Below, piece by piece: positions 38,064 through 48,783 of a stretch of 64,000 bases of DNA (the first letter of the stretch is position 1; each line of letters begins with the position of its first letter). Source of the DNA: Rhizaria sp. SCN 62-66 (taxonomy: Eukaryota > Rhizaria, unplaced). The notes below the pieces were generated by a model. It was given only the letters and a program-made list of their open reading frames with translations, was not told the DNA's origin and did no database searches. The stretch lies in assembly GCA_001724265.1 (NCBI GenBank), contig MEDY01000150.1, forward strand, positions 1-64,000, read 5' to 3'. A program made the position numbers and the translations under genes.

Positions 38064-38394
38064 GAAACTAGTGATGTCTTGAAGTCGATGATATAATCAT
38101 CGAACGAAAAGATATTTTTTGCTTAAGATGACATATAATATATTATCTTCCGTATTTTCTCCATTATTTGCTCTCTGTGAGGTCAGTTTACTTCCCAACA
38201 ATTGTGATAGTTGGCCCAATACACATTTGTTATACGTAGTCATTGTTGGCCAATATTTCATCAAAAAAACAAGTTGGAACAAAACTAAGCACTTTATAAC
38301 AAAGAAATCAAATTTTAATACTATATAGTGAAAACGTTTGCACAGTAAACAATTCATTTGATAATCACAGGAAATATACGCTGAAATGTGTCAT
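38064..38394. other. Convergent intergenic region, 331 bp
   Basis: A+T-rich spacer between the two 3' ends. No gene or structured element is recognised. Confidence 0.55.
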
Positions 38395-40953
38395 TTAGGG
38401 TTCCTCCGGCGCGACCGCGAAGTGTGACCGAAGCAGCTCGAGCGCCGCCCGCGTCTGCGGCCGCGGGACGAGCATGAAATCGGTGTGGAACGTCGAGATA
38501 TACAGCGGGCAAATCCCCGCCTGCGTCACGGGCTGCGACAGCGAGTACACGACGCCGGTCTCTTCGAAACCCCAGACGCCCTCGAGACGGATGATGCGCC
38601 ACGAGCGACCCGACCAGGCCCCCATGGCCTCTTCCGCCCGCTCAGCCGCGGCCATAGCGCCTGCAGCGCTGGCGACCTCGTCACCGCCGTCGAGGTGCGC
38701 GTCCCCGCTGCTGCCGCCCGCGCTGGCGCTGTTCTTGCTGTTGCTACTGCTGCCGTTGATGCTGTTGCTGCTGCTGGCGTTGCTGTTGGCGCGGAGCCAG
38801 TCGTCGACGTTGTGTTCCGCGTCGCCCGCGGCCGCCGCGACGGCAGCCAGCGCACGCTCCTCCTCGGCCGCGGCCGCGAGGACATCGCGACAGCGCTGGA
38901 TGAAGGCGCCGGGCGACATGATCTCCGTCTCGGCACAGCCGCCGCGCCCCATCATGCCCGAGTTGCCCCCGCTATTGGTGAGACCGTTGACGCCGCTGTT
39001 GGCGTTGCCGTGACCGCGGGCGGGCGTGGCGGCGCGCACGGTAATGGTGGCGCCCACTGCAGAGCCGCCGGCGGCCGCGAGCGAGGCCGCCAGCACCACG
39101 TCGGTGCCCGTCGCCGCGGTGGAGTCCCGCAGCAGCAGCGACTCGGCCGCGGACGCCGCGGGGGCGCCGCTGCCGCTCTCGCGGGCCACGGCCGCGGCGA
39201 CCGACGCGGCGGCCGCGGCGGCCGCGGCGGCGGGCGACTCAGCCCGGAGCCCTCCGCAGGAGCAGCAGCGTGCGGCGCTCGCGAAGGCGTGTCTCGAGTG
39301 GTGCATGCCGCCCGCGTTTGCGCTCGCAGCCGTATTACATGTCGTATTGCCATTACCATTGTCGTTCGCGGCAGCGTTGGCATGATTGTGTGTGCAAGCG
39401 CGGGCGCGTTCAGCCGCGTTGCACCCGCCACGCTTGGACCCACGGCCGTTCGCCGCAGCATGGCTGCTGGTATTGCTGCTGTTCTGCGTAGTGTTGCAGT
39501 TGCACAGGCCGCCGCGAGATGGCAGCGCAGCGGCGACGTCGCCCTTGGTGCGCACCGCGCGCGCGGCCACGTGGTGCAGCGAGCCGTACGCCAGCAGCGC
39601 CAGCCCCTCGGCGTCGGCCAGGAGGGAGACCTCGCCGGCGACGTCGGTGAAGGACAGGAAGCGCGCGCGGCGCGCCGGGAGCGCGGAGGCCACTGCGGGC
39701 GCGTCGAGGAGAAACAGCAGCGCAAACAGGCGGTGCGCGAGAGCGGGCAGCAGCGCGCTCGGCAGCGAGACGAGGTACGCGGTGTGCGCGTTGAGGCGCA
39801 GGGAGAAGGCAGGCGCGCTGTTGCCGCTGCCGCTCATCGCGCTGCTGCCGCTGCCGCTGTCGGTGTGGCGTGCGCTGTGATGGTCGTCGCTATCAGTTGC
39901 CGCGCTGGCGCTGGCGCTCGTCGTGGTGACTCGGCCGTCCGTGGCCGCGGCGGAGACCGTGTTGTGCGGCGCGGCGTGCGGGTGAACCGCCGCTGCCTCG
40001 GTGACAGAAGCGGGGGAAGCGGGGGCAAGGGCCGCGGCGCTCGAGTGGCCGAGCGCCTGCTGCTGACTCTGGGTAAGACTGTGGCTGTGGCCGTGTGCAA
40101 TGTCGGCAGCGGACGCGTCGTCAAGCAGCGGCGGGCCGAGAGCCTCAGGGCCAGCCTCGTCGTCGCTCACACCGTCGACGTCGTCGCCCAAGTCGTCCTC
40201 GCCGAGGTCGTCCCCGTCGTCGCCGTTGCTACCGGCGTTGATGCCGTTGCGCAGCCGCGACACGCGGTGTGCGTGGTGCATCGAGTACGCGCCGGTCGCG
40301 AGCTCGGTGATCGCGGACGCGGAGCCGCCTACGCACGCACCGCCGCTGCCAGCGCCACCAGCGGCGCCCAGAACGCTGCTGCTACCGCCGCCACCGCCAC
40401 CACTAGCGCTGCCGCCGCCGCCGGGCTTGCTGGGAGTGGTGGGGTTGCGCGCCGAAGACGAGGGGATGCAGTTGTACGCACCGGAGGCGACGCCGCCGCC
40501 CTGGGAGCAGACTGACGCACTCTCTGGGGCGGGAGCGGGCTTGGCGGGGGCAGCGCCGGCGGCCGTCGCAGTGGCTAAGGAGGACGACGAGGACGACTGT
40601 GAGAGAGTCGATGCACCGGCGGCCGAGTGCGGGACTCCGTAGGGGCCGTAGCTGCCGGCGGCGCCGCCGATGTAGCATCCACCGGTCAGTCCGCCGTAGC
40701 CGCCTCCGAGACCAGAGGGCAAAGCGCGCTTGTCCGCGTGCGCTGCGCCATCGGCGTTGTCGTCGTCGTAATCGTCGTCGTCGTCGTCGTCGTCGTCATC
40801 GTCATCGCCGTCGTCCTCGAAGCCTGAGCGCAACGAGTGGAAGCGGCCGTGCACTGCGGCTTCGTCGAACGACGCGGCGGCGCCGTCGGGGGATACCGCG
40901 GCGTCGCCCAGCGGCCGCAGCGTCGCGTTCGCGAACACAGATGACGGTTGCGA

Positions 40954-40987
<34 letters not shown>

Positions 40988-41475
40988 TTGTTGCTGTTGT
41001 TGGTAAACGCTGAGTTGTTGTGGTGATGCGCGGGCGCGTCAGGGGAGTCGCCCCAGTCCCAGCGCTCGGTGACAAACGTGAAGCGCGCGTGGAGCACCTC
41101 AAGCACGGGCTCAAGCTGATCGCAGCGCACGAGGACGTAGTCCGACGAGTCCGTGGAGAGGTAGAAGATGGAGTAGCCGCGACGCGAGAGCTCGCCTGAG
41201 ACTGCGGACACGAGTCCCGTTTCGACCTTGAACGAGGTCATATCGCCCTCACTGATCTGCAGCGCGCGCCAGTAGACGGTCTTGCGCGGGAAAAGCGAGC
41301 GGGGGAGCAGCGCGCGCAGTTGGCGCGAGTGCCACTGGTCGCAGGTTAAAGATACGGTGTCATGCGAAGTCTGGCAGTATGACAGGAAGCGCGTCGTCTT
41401 GGGAGAGTACAGCAGCAGCGCCGCAAACGCCTGCAGGTTCGCGACCACAAGCGCCTTAGGCACCTCGATAAACAT
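38395..41475 (-). CDS. CASTOR/GATS-like ACT-domain protein (putative arginine sensor of TORC1)
   Basis: 1026 aa from the ATG at 41475; the in-frame upstream extension has no ATG. Three blocks match CASTOR1 in order. The N-terminal ACT pair spans about 1-130 (MFIEVPKALVVANLQAFAAL, then SIFYLSTDSSDYVLVRCDQ against LSTYQTDFILV in CASTOR1). A middle block has ALAHRLFALLFLLD and VAGEVSLLADAEGLALL. A C-terminal block has WRIIRLEGVWGFEETGVV and YISTFHTDFMLVP. Glu and Asp at positions equivalent to CASTOR1 E277 and D304, which contact arginine, are kept; the intervening Cys is Thr. Human CASTOR1 has 329 aa. The excess here is Ala, Gly, Ser and Asp low-complexity sequence between the blocks. CASTOR proteins bind GATOR2 and release it on arginine binding. 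The sensor role here is inference. It ends in TAA. Confidence 0.82.
40757..40818 (-). repeat. Asp codon repeat in the CASTOR-like gene
   Basis: Tandem GTC on the plus strand (GAC on the coding strand) encodes an almost pure Asp run in the first low-complexity insertion. Confidence 0.9.
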
Positions 41476-42061
41476 GAGCTTGTAAGGCAAAATCGTCAGG
41501 AACTGAAGTCGGGGTAAAGTGGAGAATGGGGGGTAAGGTACGCGGCATCGGGAGGTGCGGGAAGGAGTCAAGGCCGTGAAACGGGGATGCGATTATAGAT
41601 AGCAAGACGGACCATGTCAATCGCATCGGGATTATCACCGTGCGTGTAATCCGCGTGCAAATGCGAACCGTCCATTCAAACTTTGCGCTGACGGACGTAG
41701 ACAGACAAATTCGTCGTGCCTGAACAGCACCATGAAGCGCTTCGAGCCGCAGCAGGCTCGCCCGACCGTGAGATCACCAGTCAGAGGAGGGGGAGCCGAC
41801 CGAATCGCTTTTAGCGAGTCAAACTCAACATAAATTCGCGAAATAGTTTTAAATTGTTCGTTTTCCTAAATTAAGGGTATTTATCTAAAAGGAAACGAAA
41901 CTAATCAACTTAAAGTCCAGCGAAGTTCTGTCTACTCCGCCTCTTGTGTTAAGCGCAACTTGAAACAGATTCGCGACTGCTCTGTGCATCGACAGCGCAT
42001 CCAAACAACTACCTAAAGCCACAGCAGCAACCCGTATGAAAGAACAGGCATTGCTTGATCT
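41476..42061. other. Divergent intergenic region, 586 bp
   Basis: Spacer between two divergent genes that should contain both promoters. The half nearer 42062 is A+T-rich. No specific element is recognised. Confidence 0.55.
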
Positions 42062-45000
42062 ATGAGCCATGCATTCCACGCCATCTCTTCCTTCTCAGAC
42101 GACGAGGACGATGATGTTGTCATGGTCCACTCTCCGTCCCAGACTTCTGCCTCGGCCAACAGCACTGGTACCGGGCCCGCTGCGCCGCACGGCCCGCGCC
42201 CAAAGCAATATGTTGATCTCACCGCGCTGCACTCGCCCACACAGCAGCGCGCCCGGCTGACTGGTCCGTTTCTCTCGCCGACAGCTTCCTCGCGGGAACC
42301 GGCGCCACCTCTTCAACAAGAGCTACAGCAATCAGCCTTCGCTTCAGCGCCCGCGCGCGCGCTGCAGCAGGCGTATGCAAACGATAACAGCGAGAACACT
42401 TACCAACAGCCGTTGCGGGCGCCAATTCACGGCCAAACCGGGCTGTTACGTCCTGCAGTAGCTGCGCCAACGCCAGGGCCAAACTTCAAACGCTTCCGTC
42501 CCCAAGCCCACGTCCAGGGAGGACCTGGGGGACGGCCGCTGCTGACGCCGCAGCAGCCGCAACCGCAACAGCAGCAGCCACAGCAACAGTTACAGCAACA
42601 GCCAATGCAACGGTTACAACAACAGCAGCAATAGCAGCCACAGCCACGGCCACAGCAGGTTAGGCAACCGGCGACAAAGACGGAGCCGGGACAGCGCACT
42701 ATTGCCGCATCAACTGCAACCGGGGCTGAGCTTGTGCTCCCTGTGACACCTGCGCTATCATCATCGTCTTCGTCGTCGCTGTCTTCGTTGCTGCAGCCAC
42801 AGTTGCAGTCGCCGCCAGTCGCGTCGCTGGTAGTGCCACCGCCGTCTCAATCAGAGCCTGCAGCAGCAGCCCTCAGCGGGGACGTGTTGCCGCTCAGCCT
42901 AAGCAGGGCGGGAAGCACCAAGCGCGAGCTTGGTCTTCACACGATACAAACATAGCAGACATACGGTCAACTAACGCAGCAGCAGCAGGAAAGCGGCCAG
43001 CAAAGGTTGCCCCAGAAACCGCCTGGATCGCTGGTGAAACGAGAGCCTGGCATTCAGCTACAGGCGCAGCCACCGGCGCAGCGCAGCGCAGCTGCACAAG
43101 TTCTGGGGCCGGGGCCCGGCCTCCGTGGGCGCGGTCGTGGCGTGCTGCTGGTCCGCGGCCGCGGCGGGGCGGGACTTGTGCGCGGCGGCATTGCTCTTAG
43201 GGGCGGGCGCGGCGGCGGGGCCGTGGTCAAGCGGGAGATAATACGCCACCAACAGCAGCAACAACAACAACCAAAGGCCGAATTGCTTCAGGTAGCACAC
43301 GCACAAGATCAGCAACAAGTGCAACAGGAGCTGGCTAGCAGCAACGTGGCTTTCAGTCAAGAACAAGCTCAATATCTGTCAAGCGTGAAACACAGCGCGA
43401 GTCAAACGCAAGCGCAAGACTCACAACAGCAACAGTCGCAAACAGGTGCGCTCGAACAAGATGTGGAACACAGATCGCCCCATACGCAACAGTCAAATGA
43501 ACAGGGTGATGTGCTCTTCCCGCGCATTGAGCCAGTTGCGGACCCGTTGCTTCTGGCGCCTGTTGTCGAAACTGGCAGCGAGGCGCGCGCAGTGGCGATG
43601 GCGGCAGCGGCGGCGGCAGCAGCCGCCACAGCAACGGCTGAGCAGCATGCGCTGCCTGCTCAGCAACACGCCGCATTATCCTCCGCAGATGATCGTGTGA
43701 TTAACACTGCAACTGCGTCGCAGGAGCAGCAACAACAAGAGAACGAGCAAATGCAAGATCAAGAGAGCGTGGAACTTGAAGAAGATGTTTATGATGATGA
43801 CGCGGATGTTGTGATTGAGGTACGTCGTGCAATTGAGAATACTTAATACTCAAAGTCTACATCCCAAAGCTCACCACATAATATAGTACTATATGGTCTT
43901 TTTTTCTGGTCACTCGTAGTTGTATCAACGCTTTTACTCTGCAGTCCGGCGCTTGCAGCCGCGGCCGCTCAAGGGCGCGCGCAGCGCCGCAGCCGCGCCG
44001 GTGCGGTGGCACCAGCCTCTGTGGGATAATTCACCGGTGCCGGTTGTTGCCGCAGAGCTGGCGCGCACGTTTGCGCCCCACGAGGCACATGCGGTACGTT
44101 GAACACTCTATGAGATGTGTTTGATGACAAAAACAGCGTTATCTACTCGATTTCAGTTTACCCCATGATAATCTCAACGGATATTTTTTTGATTTCACAT
44201 TTTCAAACGCCGCGTTTGAAACAGCTGCTGCTGCTACACGCTGACGCGGTTGCAGCATTGCGCACACGTGTCGTCATCGCGGCACAACAGCTAGGCGAGG
44301 GCCGCGCAGACACAGCCTCAGCAGTCACAGCCAGTGACCCTGCCGCGGTTGCTTTGTGGCAGCGCGTGTCGCACGCTCTCGCGACCCCAACGGTTACTGC
44401 GTCGGAGGGGCTAGCGCCCGCAGCACTCGCCACGACGTTAGCCAGCACGTGGCCATCGCCAACGCTGACAGTCGGCGCCGCGGCGGACGGCAGTAGCCAT
44501 GGGGCGGTGATGCATGCGCTTTCGCTAATCGTCAGCGCAGGCGCCGCGCTCGAGCTCCGCGGGCGCCCGCTCTCTTGCGCCACTGGGAGCGCTATTGGCT
44601 CCACAGCAGCAGCAGGTGCATCGCTTGTGCCGATGCCGTTGGTGTTGCGGTCGCGCGCAAGCGGCGCGTTCTTCACACTGTCACTTACTGGCAGCGCAAG
44701 CGGCGGTCTGCAGCAGCAGCAGGGAGGAATTTGGGGTGGCGCAGCGGGTTGGCAAGCGTGCGTGCGAGCCTTAGCTGTTGCTGCAGCGTTGGCAGCAGCG
44801 CCGGCAGTAACTGTGCGTGCCCTGTCTGCGCTCACAACGCAGACACCACCAACAATGTCGATGGCACCAGCGTCAAGGTATAATGACGCTGCAAAGACCG
44901 CCAAGTAGCCAGTGATACGCGCAGAGCAACTACTCGCATTGCCTGCGCCTCGTTCGCAACCAGAAAAGGCCTCTGCAACAACAAGCAGCACAAAAGCAGC

Positions 45001-48000
45001 CCAAGGAATAGCGCTAACATCCGTGTCAACACCCACGCAGGCACCTGCACAGGCACATACGCAGCAGCAAGTTTCCCCCGACAAGGCAGCCGCATTGGGA
45101 CAGCTGATGGCACTGTTGCAGGCCGCGACAGCGCAGGCCGCGGCCTTGGGCATCGAACTGCCTGGTGGCGTCGTGCCCGTTATATCAGCTGGTGAAAGCG
45201 CGGTGACTGCACTCCAGGGAGGCGAGTCGTCATCAACAACACTCGGCGTGCCTGTAACGCCGTCTGCGTCAGCGCCGCAACGCGCGCCGCTGCCGCAAGG
45301 GCAGATCCAGCTTCGACAATCGCATCCACAAAAACGGGGGCACGCTACTGTACCTGAGCTGATGCCGCCGACGCCGCAATCACGGGTCGCCACAACCTTG
45401 CTGACCGCTGCATCGATACGGAGCGTTGTGACTGCAACAGACGCCGCACAGGCGGGCGCGACATGTGTGCTGTCCCCTGGCATGGAGGTGATTGTTGCGC
45501 CAACGCTGCTGCTGGCATCGCTTGCGCGCGCGCTCACTGCTGAGGACACCACAACCGCGCGCATTTCTGCGATAAAGCGCGAAATCAACGCATTCGCAGA
45601 AAAGGCAGCTCCCGACACCAGCGACAATGCAGTGGCTGCGCTCGTTGCACAAGCCGGCGCCGTCGAGCGCGAGGGCGCGCGCGCGGTTGCACTGGCGGGC
45701 GCACTGCGGCGGGTCGCGGCTGCGCAGACGCTGGCGCACCACGCAGGCCAGCGCGCGCGCGACGCCGGTGCGGCCGCGGTCGCCGGCGCGGCTGCGGCGG
45801 TGGCGGCGCTTGGAGCGGGCGAGCTGGATGCGTACGCGGTGTGGGCGCATGCAAGCGCAAGCGCGAGTATGCGCAATGTAAGCAATAATATAAGCGCTGC
45901 TAAGCGCGACGTATATGGTATGGCTGTTCATGATGCAAACAACAGTGAGCAGCAACAACAGCAAGAGCATGGCCCGGGCCCGTTGGCGCGCGCGCTAGGC
46001 GCGGCGACGTCGTTGGCGCCTGACGGCATCGCTGCGTTGCAGTCACTCGCACAGGCGGCGCACACCACGGGAGCGTCGGCTGTTGGTGGGGCTGTGTCTG
46101 CAGCCACTGTGGCCGCGACAGTCGTCGCAGTGCACTGCGGCGGCGGGCTCAGCGGGGGCCACACACACTGGGATGTGTTGGTGCTGCGCGTACGAACGCC
46201 TGCGTCCGAGTCTGCTGCTCTGACCTCGGCAGCAGCGAGTGCGGGCACAAAGCGCGGACACAGTGCTGCGCGCGGAGGTCGCGGTCACAGTAGCGGGGGA
46301 GGCGCTGCGCAACCAAAGTGGACGCTCATCGCAGTCCCACTGCCGCACCCGCTGCTGCACGAACAGTCAAAGCTGCAATCATCAGATGTCACAATGGCAA
46401 CGCGCGCAGTGCGCGCGGCAAGCATTGGTGTTTGTTGTTTTCGACAGACCGCAAAGATACCGACAGCATCATTCCAGGCAGGAGTTGCAACAGAGAGTGA
46501 CATGTTGCATGCGCTAAGTCAGCTCAAGCCCGGGGCGGTTGTGACGGTCACATCAGCGTTGCCGCATCGAATCGGCGAGTTGCCGCCACAAAGGCGCGCA
46601 ATCGTGACCACGCCCCCACAGCCTCCAGCACCAGTTGCCGACGGCTTAGATGCTGCAGCGGCGCTGGCGCGCTGGGCGGTAGACGCTACGGCTCAAGTCG
46701 TGCTGTTGGGGGACGGTAGTGGCGCTGCCATTGACTGGGTACGTTACTAAACACACATATCTCGACGATCGCAATGATATGAATATCTGCACAATGCATC
46801 TGGTCTAAATTCAAATGCATTCTTGTTTGCTCAACTCCTTGTGTTCTTAGTCAGAGCCACCAGTAACAGTGCAGCTTATGCAGGTTACAGTAGGCGCACT
46901 AGAACAACTCAAGCCCACTGATGTAACGCAGTTGAAAACGGTGCAGCCACACGCCGGCTTATATAAAACTAATCGATTTGGTTTAGATGCAGGCAACAAC
47001 GCGCTGTCAGGCTCTGCAAGTGCATTGCGGCGGCAGCTCTTGCTGCAGTCTGGGACAGCGTTCGCAGCTCTTTCGACTCCGCGCGCGGCGTCGTTGCTAT
47101 CTTTGCTACTGCTCCGTCACATACAACCTGCACATGCATCGGGTGCAAGCGCTTTGCATGCTTCAGATGCTACTGCCACACAGTCTTGCTCGACAGCAGA
47201 ACCAGCATGTATCGCCAAACAATGCTGCGACAAGTTCGCGGCACTTGCAACCTTCCTGGGTTCAGTGCCCGCGGCTGCGTCGGTCAGCAACGCGGCACGT
47301 GAGGCTGCAGCTGCGTGCAATGCATACGCCCGCTGGGCTAGCACTGCGCCTGCGGGTGTCGCAGCCGCAGTGCCGCAAAGCGCGATACCGAGTGCAGCAG
47401 CGGCGGCAACTGCGGCGCTCGCGCGCCTGCGAGCAGCGCTCTCTGCCGTCTCGCACCCCACTGACACTCTGACCAATATTCATGATAGCAGCGCTGCCGG
47501 CGCGCTGTTGGAGCTTGAGCCTGCGTTGTGGGCCGCCGTCTGCGCGCGCGCCAACGCCGCCGAGGCGCTCGCCGACTGCGCGCGCGAGGCGGACGCCGCG
47601 GTCGCCGGCGCCGTGGCGGAGGCCGCCGGCGCGCAGACCGGGACCGGGACCGCGGGCGCCGTGTGGGGCCGTGTCGCGGCGGCGCTGCCGCGGCCGGTGC
47701 TCGACACTGCGGAGGCGCTGGCGGCCGCCGCGCTGGGCGAGGTGGACGAGGAAGCTGTGGCTGTGGCGACGGAGGCAGTGGAAGCAGCGCAGCAACGGCG
47801 CTAGCGACTGCGGAGGCAAAGCAGCTCTGTGTCGACAGACGGTGATGGTGCACAAGTGCCACATAGGGAGCACAGCAACCTGTTTGAGCTCAGTAAAAGA
47901 TTCGCTAGTTCATCATGTGTGTTGGTTGATGCGGGAAGTGATCGTGAGCAAGAGTACTCCGCGCAGACAAACGCATCAAACTCTGTCCGACACTCTGTCA

Positions 48001-48311
48001 CGTGCCTTGCGTTACGAGAAGCTGTAGACGCCGCGGCAGCACTTACTGCGCTTAGTAGCGGCTTTGAAAATGCTACCAAGCTTGCCAGCACAGCATCATG
48101 TGCGGGCGTTTGTTGCTGGTACACGTGCGGCCGCGACAGTGGCAGGTGTGATGGTGTGTGGCGCAGTGACATACACTGCGCGAGCGCTGAGAGGGGTTAT
48201 ATGACTAGAAATAACAAAATCCCTGTCTGTATTGTGTATGCACTATGTGGCGCAATCGAATCAGCGATGGCCGCGGTCAGTGCAATGTTGTGCGGTGGTG
48301 GGCATGATTGA
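42062..48311 (+). CDS. Large Gln/Ala-rich protein with SUMO-interaction-like motifs, unidentified; contains four in-frame TAG
   Basis: Four exons (42062-43819, 43920-44093, 44225-46738, 46851-48311) joined by phase-0 GTACGT introns of 100, 131 and 112 bp give 1968 aa if TAG is sense; the gene ends in TGA. In-frame TAGs are codons 191, 298, 872 and 1800. The N-terminus has two SUMO-interaction-like motifs, DDEDDDVVMV (about 14-23) and YVDLTAL (about 51-57); a third, DDDADVVIE, closes exon 1. Exon 1 is Gln/Pro-rich with an Arg-Gly-rich patch. Exon 3 onward is Ala-rich and probably helical, with no domain I can name. Codons favour G/C less strictly than in neighbours. The last 170 codons (after TAG 1800) are the least certain. 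A SUMO-linked nuclear role is a guess from the motifs only. Confidence 0.65.
42632..42634 (+). other. In-frame TAG within a Gln run (codon 191)
   Basis: The TAG has CAG-CAG-CAA on one side and CAG-CCA-CAG on the other, inside a glutamine tract that continues beyond it. It differs from the Gln codon CAG by one transition. This context is the best support for TAG meaning glutamine. Confidence 0.8.
42953..42955 (+). other. In-frame TAG (codon 298)
   Basis: The same frame stays open for about 865 nt beyond this TAG, up to a clean GTACGT donor at 43820, and begins again with Gln-rich codons. Confidence 0.7.
44906..44908 (+). other. In-frame TAG (codon 872)
   Basis: It lies within exon 3. The frame is open for 681 nt before and about 1830 nt after, with the same Ala-rich composition on both sides. 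Confidence 0.75.
47802..47804 (+). other. In-frame TAG (codon 1800)
   Basis: It follows Gln-Gln-Arg-Arg and the frame continues 168 codons to TGA at 48309. The downstream part is less strongly coding-like, so this is the weakest of the seven sites. Confidence 0.5.
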
Positions 48312-48783
48312 TATTGTACAGATATTGACTACTCTCAGTACGGAGTTGGAAGCGCGAAGAAGAAAGATACTTGATATATCAACACATGTGTTGCAACAGA
48401 GAGTGAAGATAATTAGAACACATTTGAATCTAATTATATAGCGAAATCATCACATATATCTAACTCATTCAAGATATGTCGTTCATACAGTACGTATTTA
48501 GATGTTCCCTCTGAGCACCCTCCATGTCGTTGGGCGCGAAGGTGTTGCGGATGGCGTCAATGCGGACTAACTTTAACCAAACTGTTCTCGTTCAATTCAT
48601 TGTCTAGTCGTTGATAATGTTCGCAGTACATTTTTTCAGTGGGGTTCTTTTTAATTTTACTATAATTTGTTATACACTCAAAACCTGATTGCTCACCACT
48701 TCTTTCCGTGAACCGGATGTGACATGATTTCTGTCGGTCTACGTCGCTCCCGCAATTTCGCTCTCTCCTTCAGCCCGAGGTCA
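48312..48783. other. Intergenic region, 472 bp, with a short G+C-rich island
   Basis: Mostly A+T-rich spacer. A roughly 65-bp island (about 48510-48575) has coding-like composition and is open on the minus strand; see findings. Nothing else is recognised. Confidence 0.5.

Noticed and set aside
44150-44165. Alternative splice acceptor GATTTCAG at about 44154 for exon 3 of the unidentified gene
   Set aside because: In the required phase it gives an immediate TGA. The acceptor ending at 44224 keeps the frame open.
44203-45885. A 560-codon minus-strand open frame
   Set aside because: It crosses the third exon of the plus-strand gene, whose frame connects across three consistent GTACGT introns. 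The antisense product is a Cys/Ser/Ala mix with no match.
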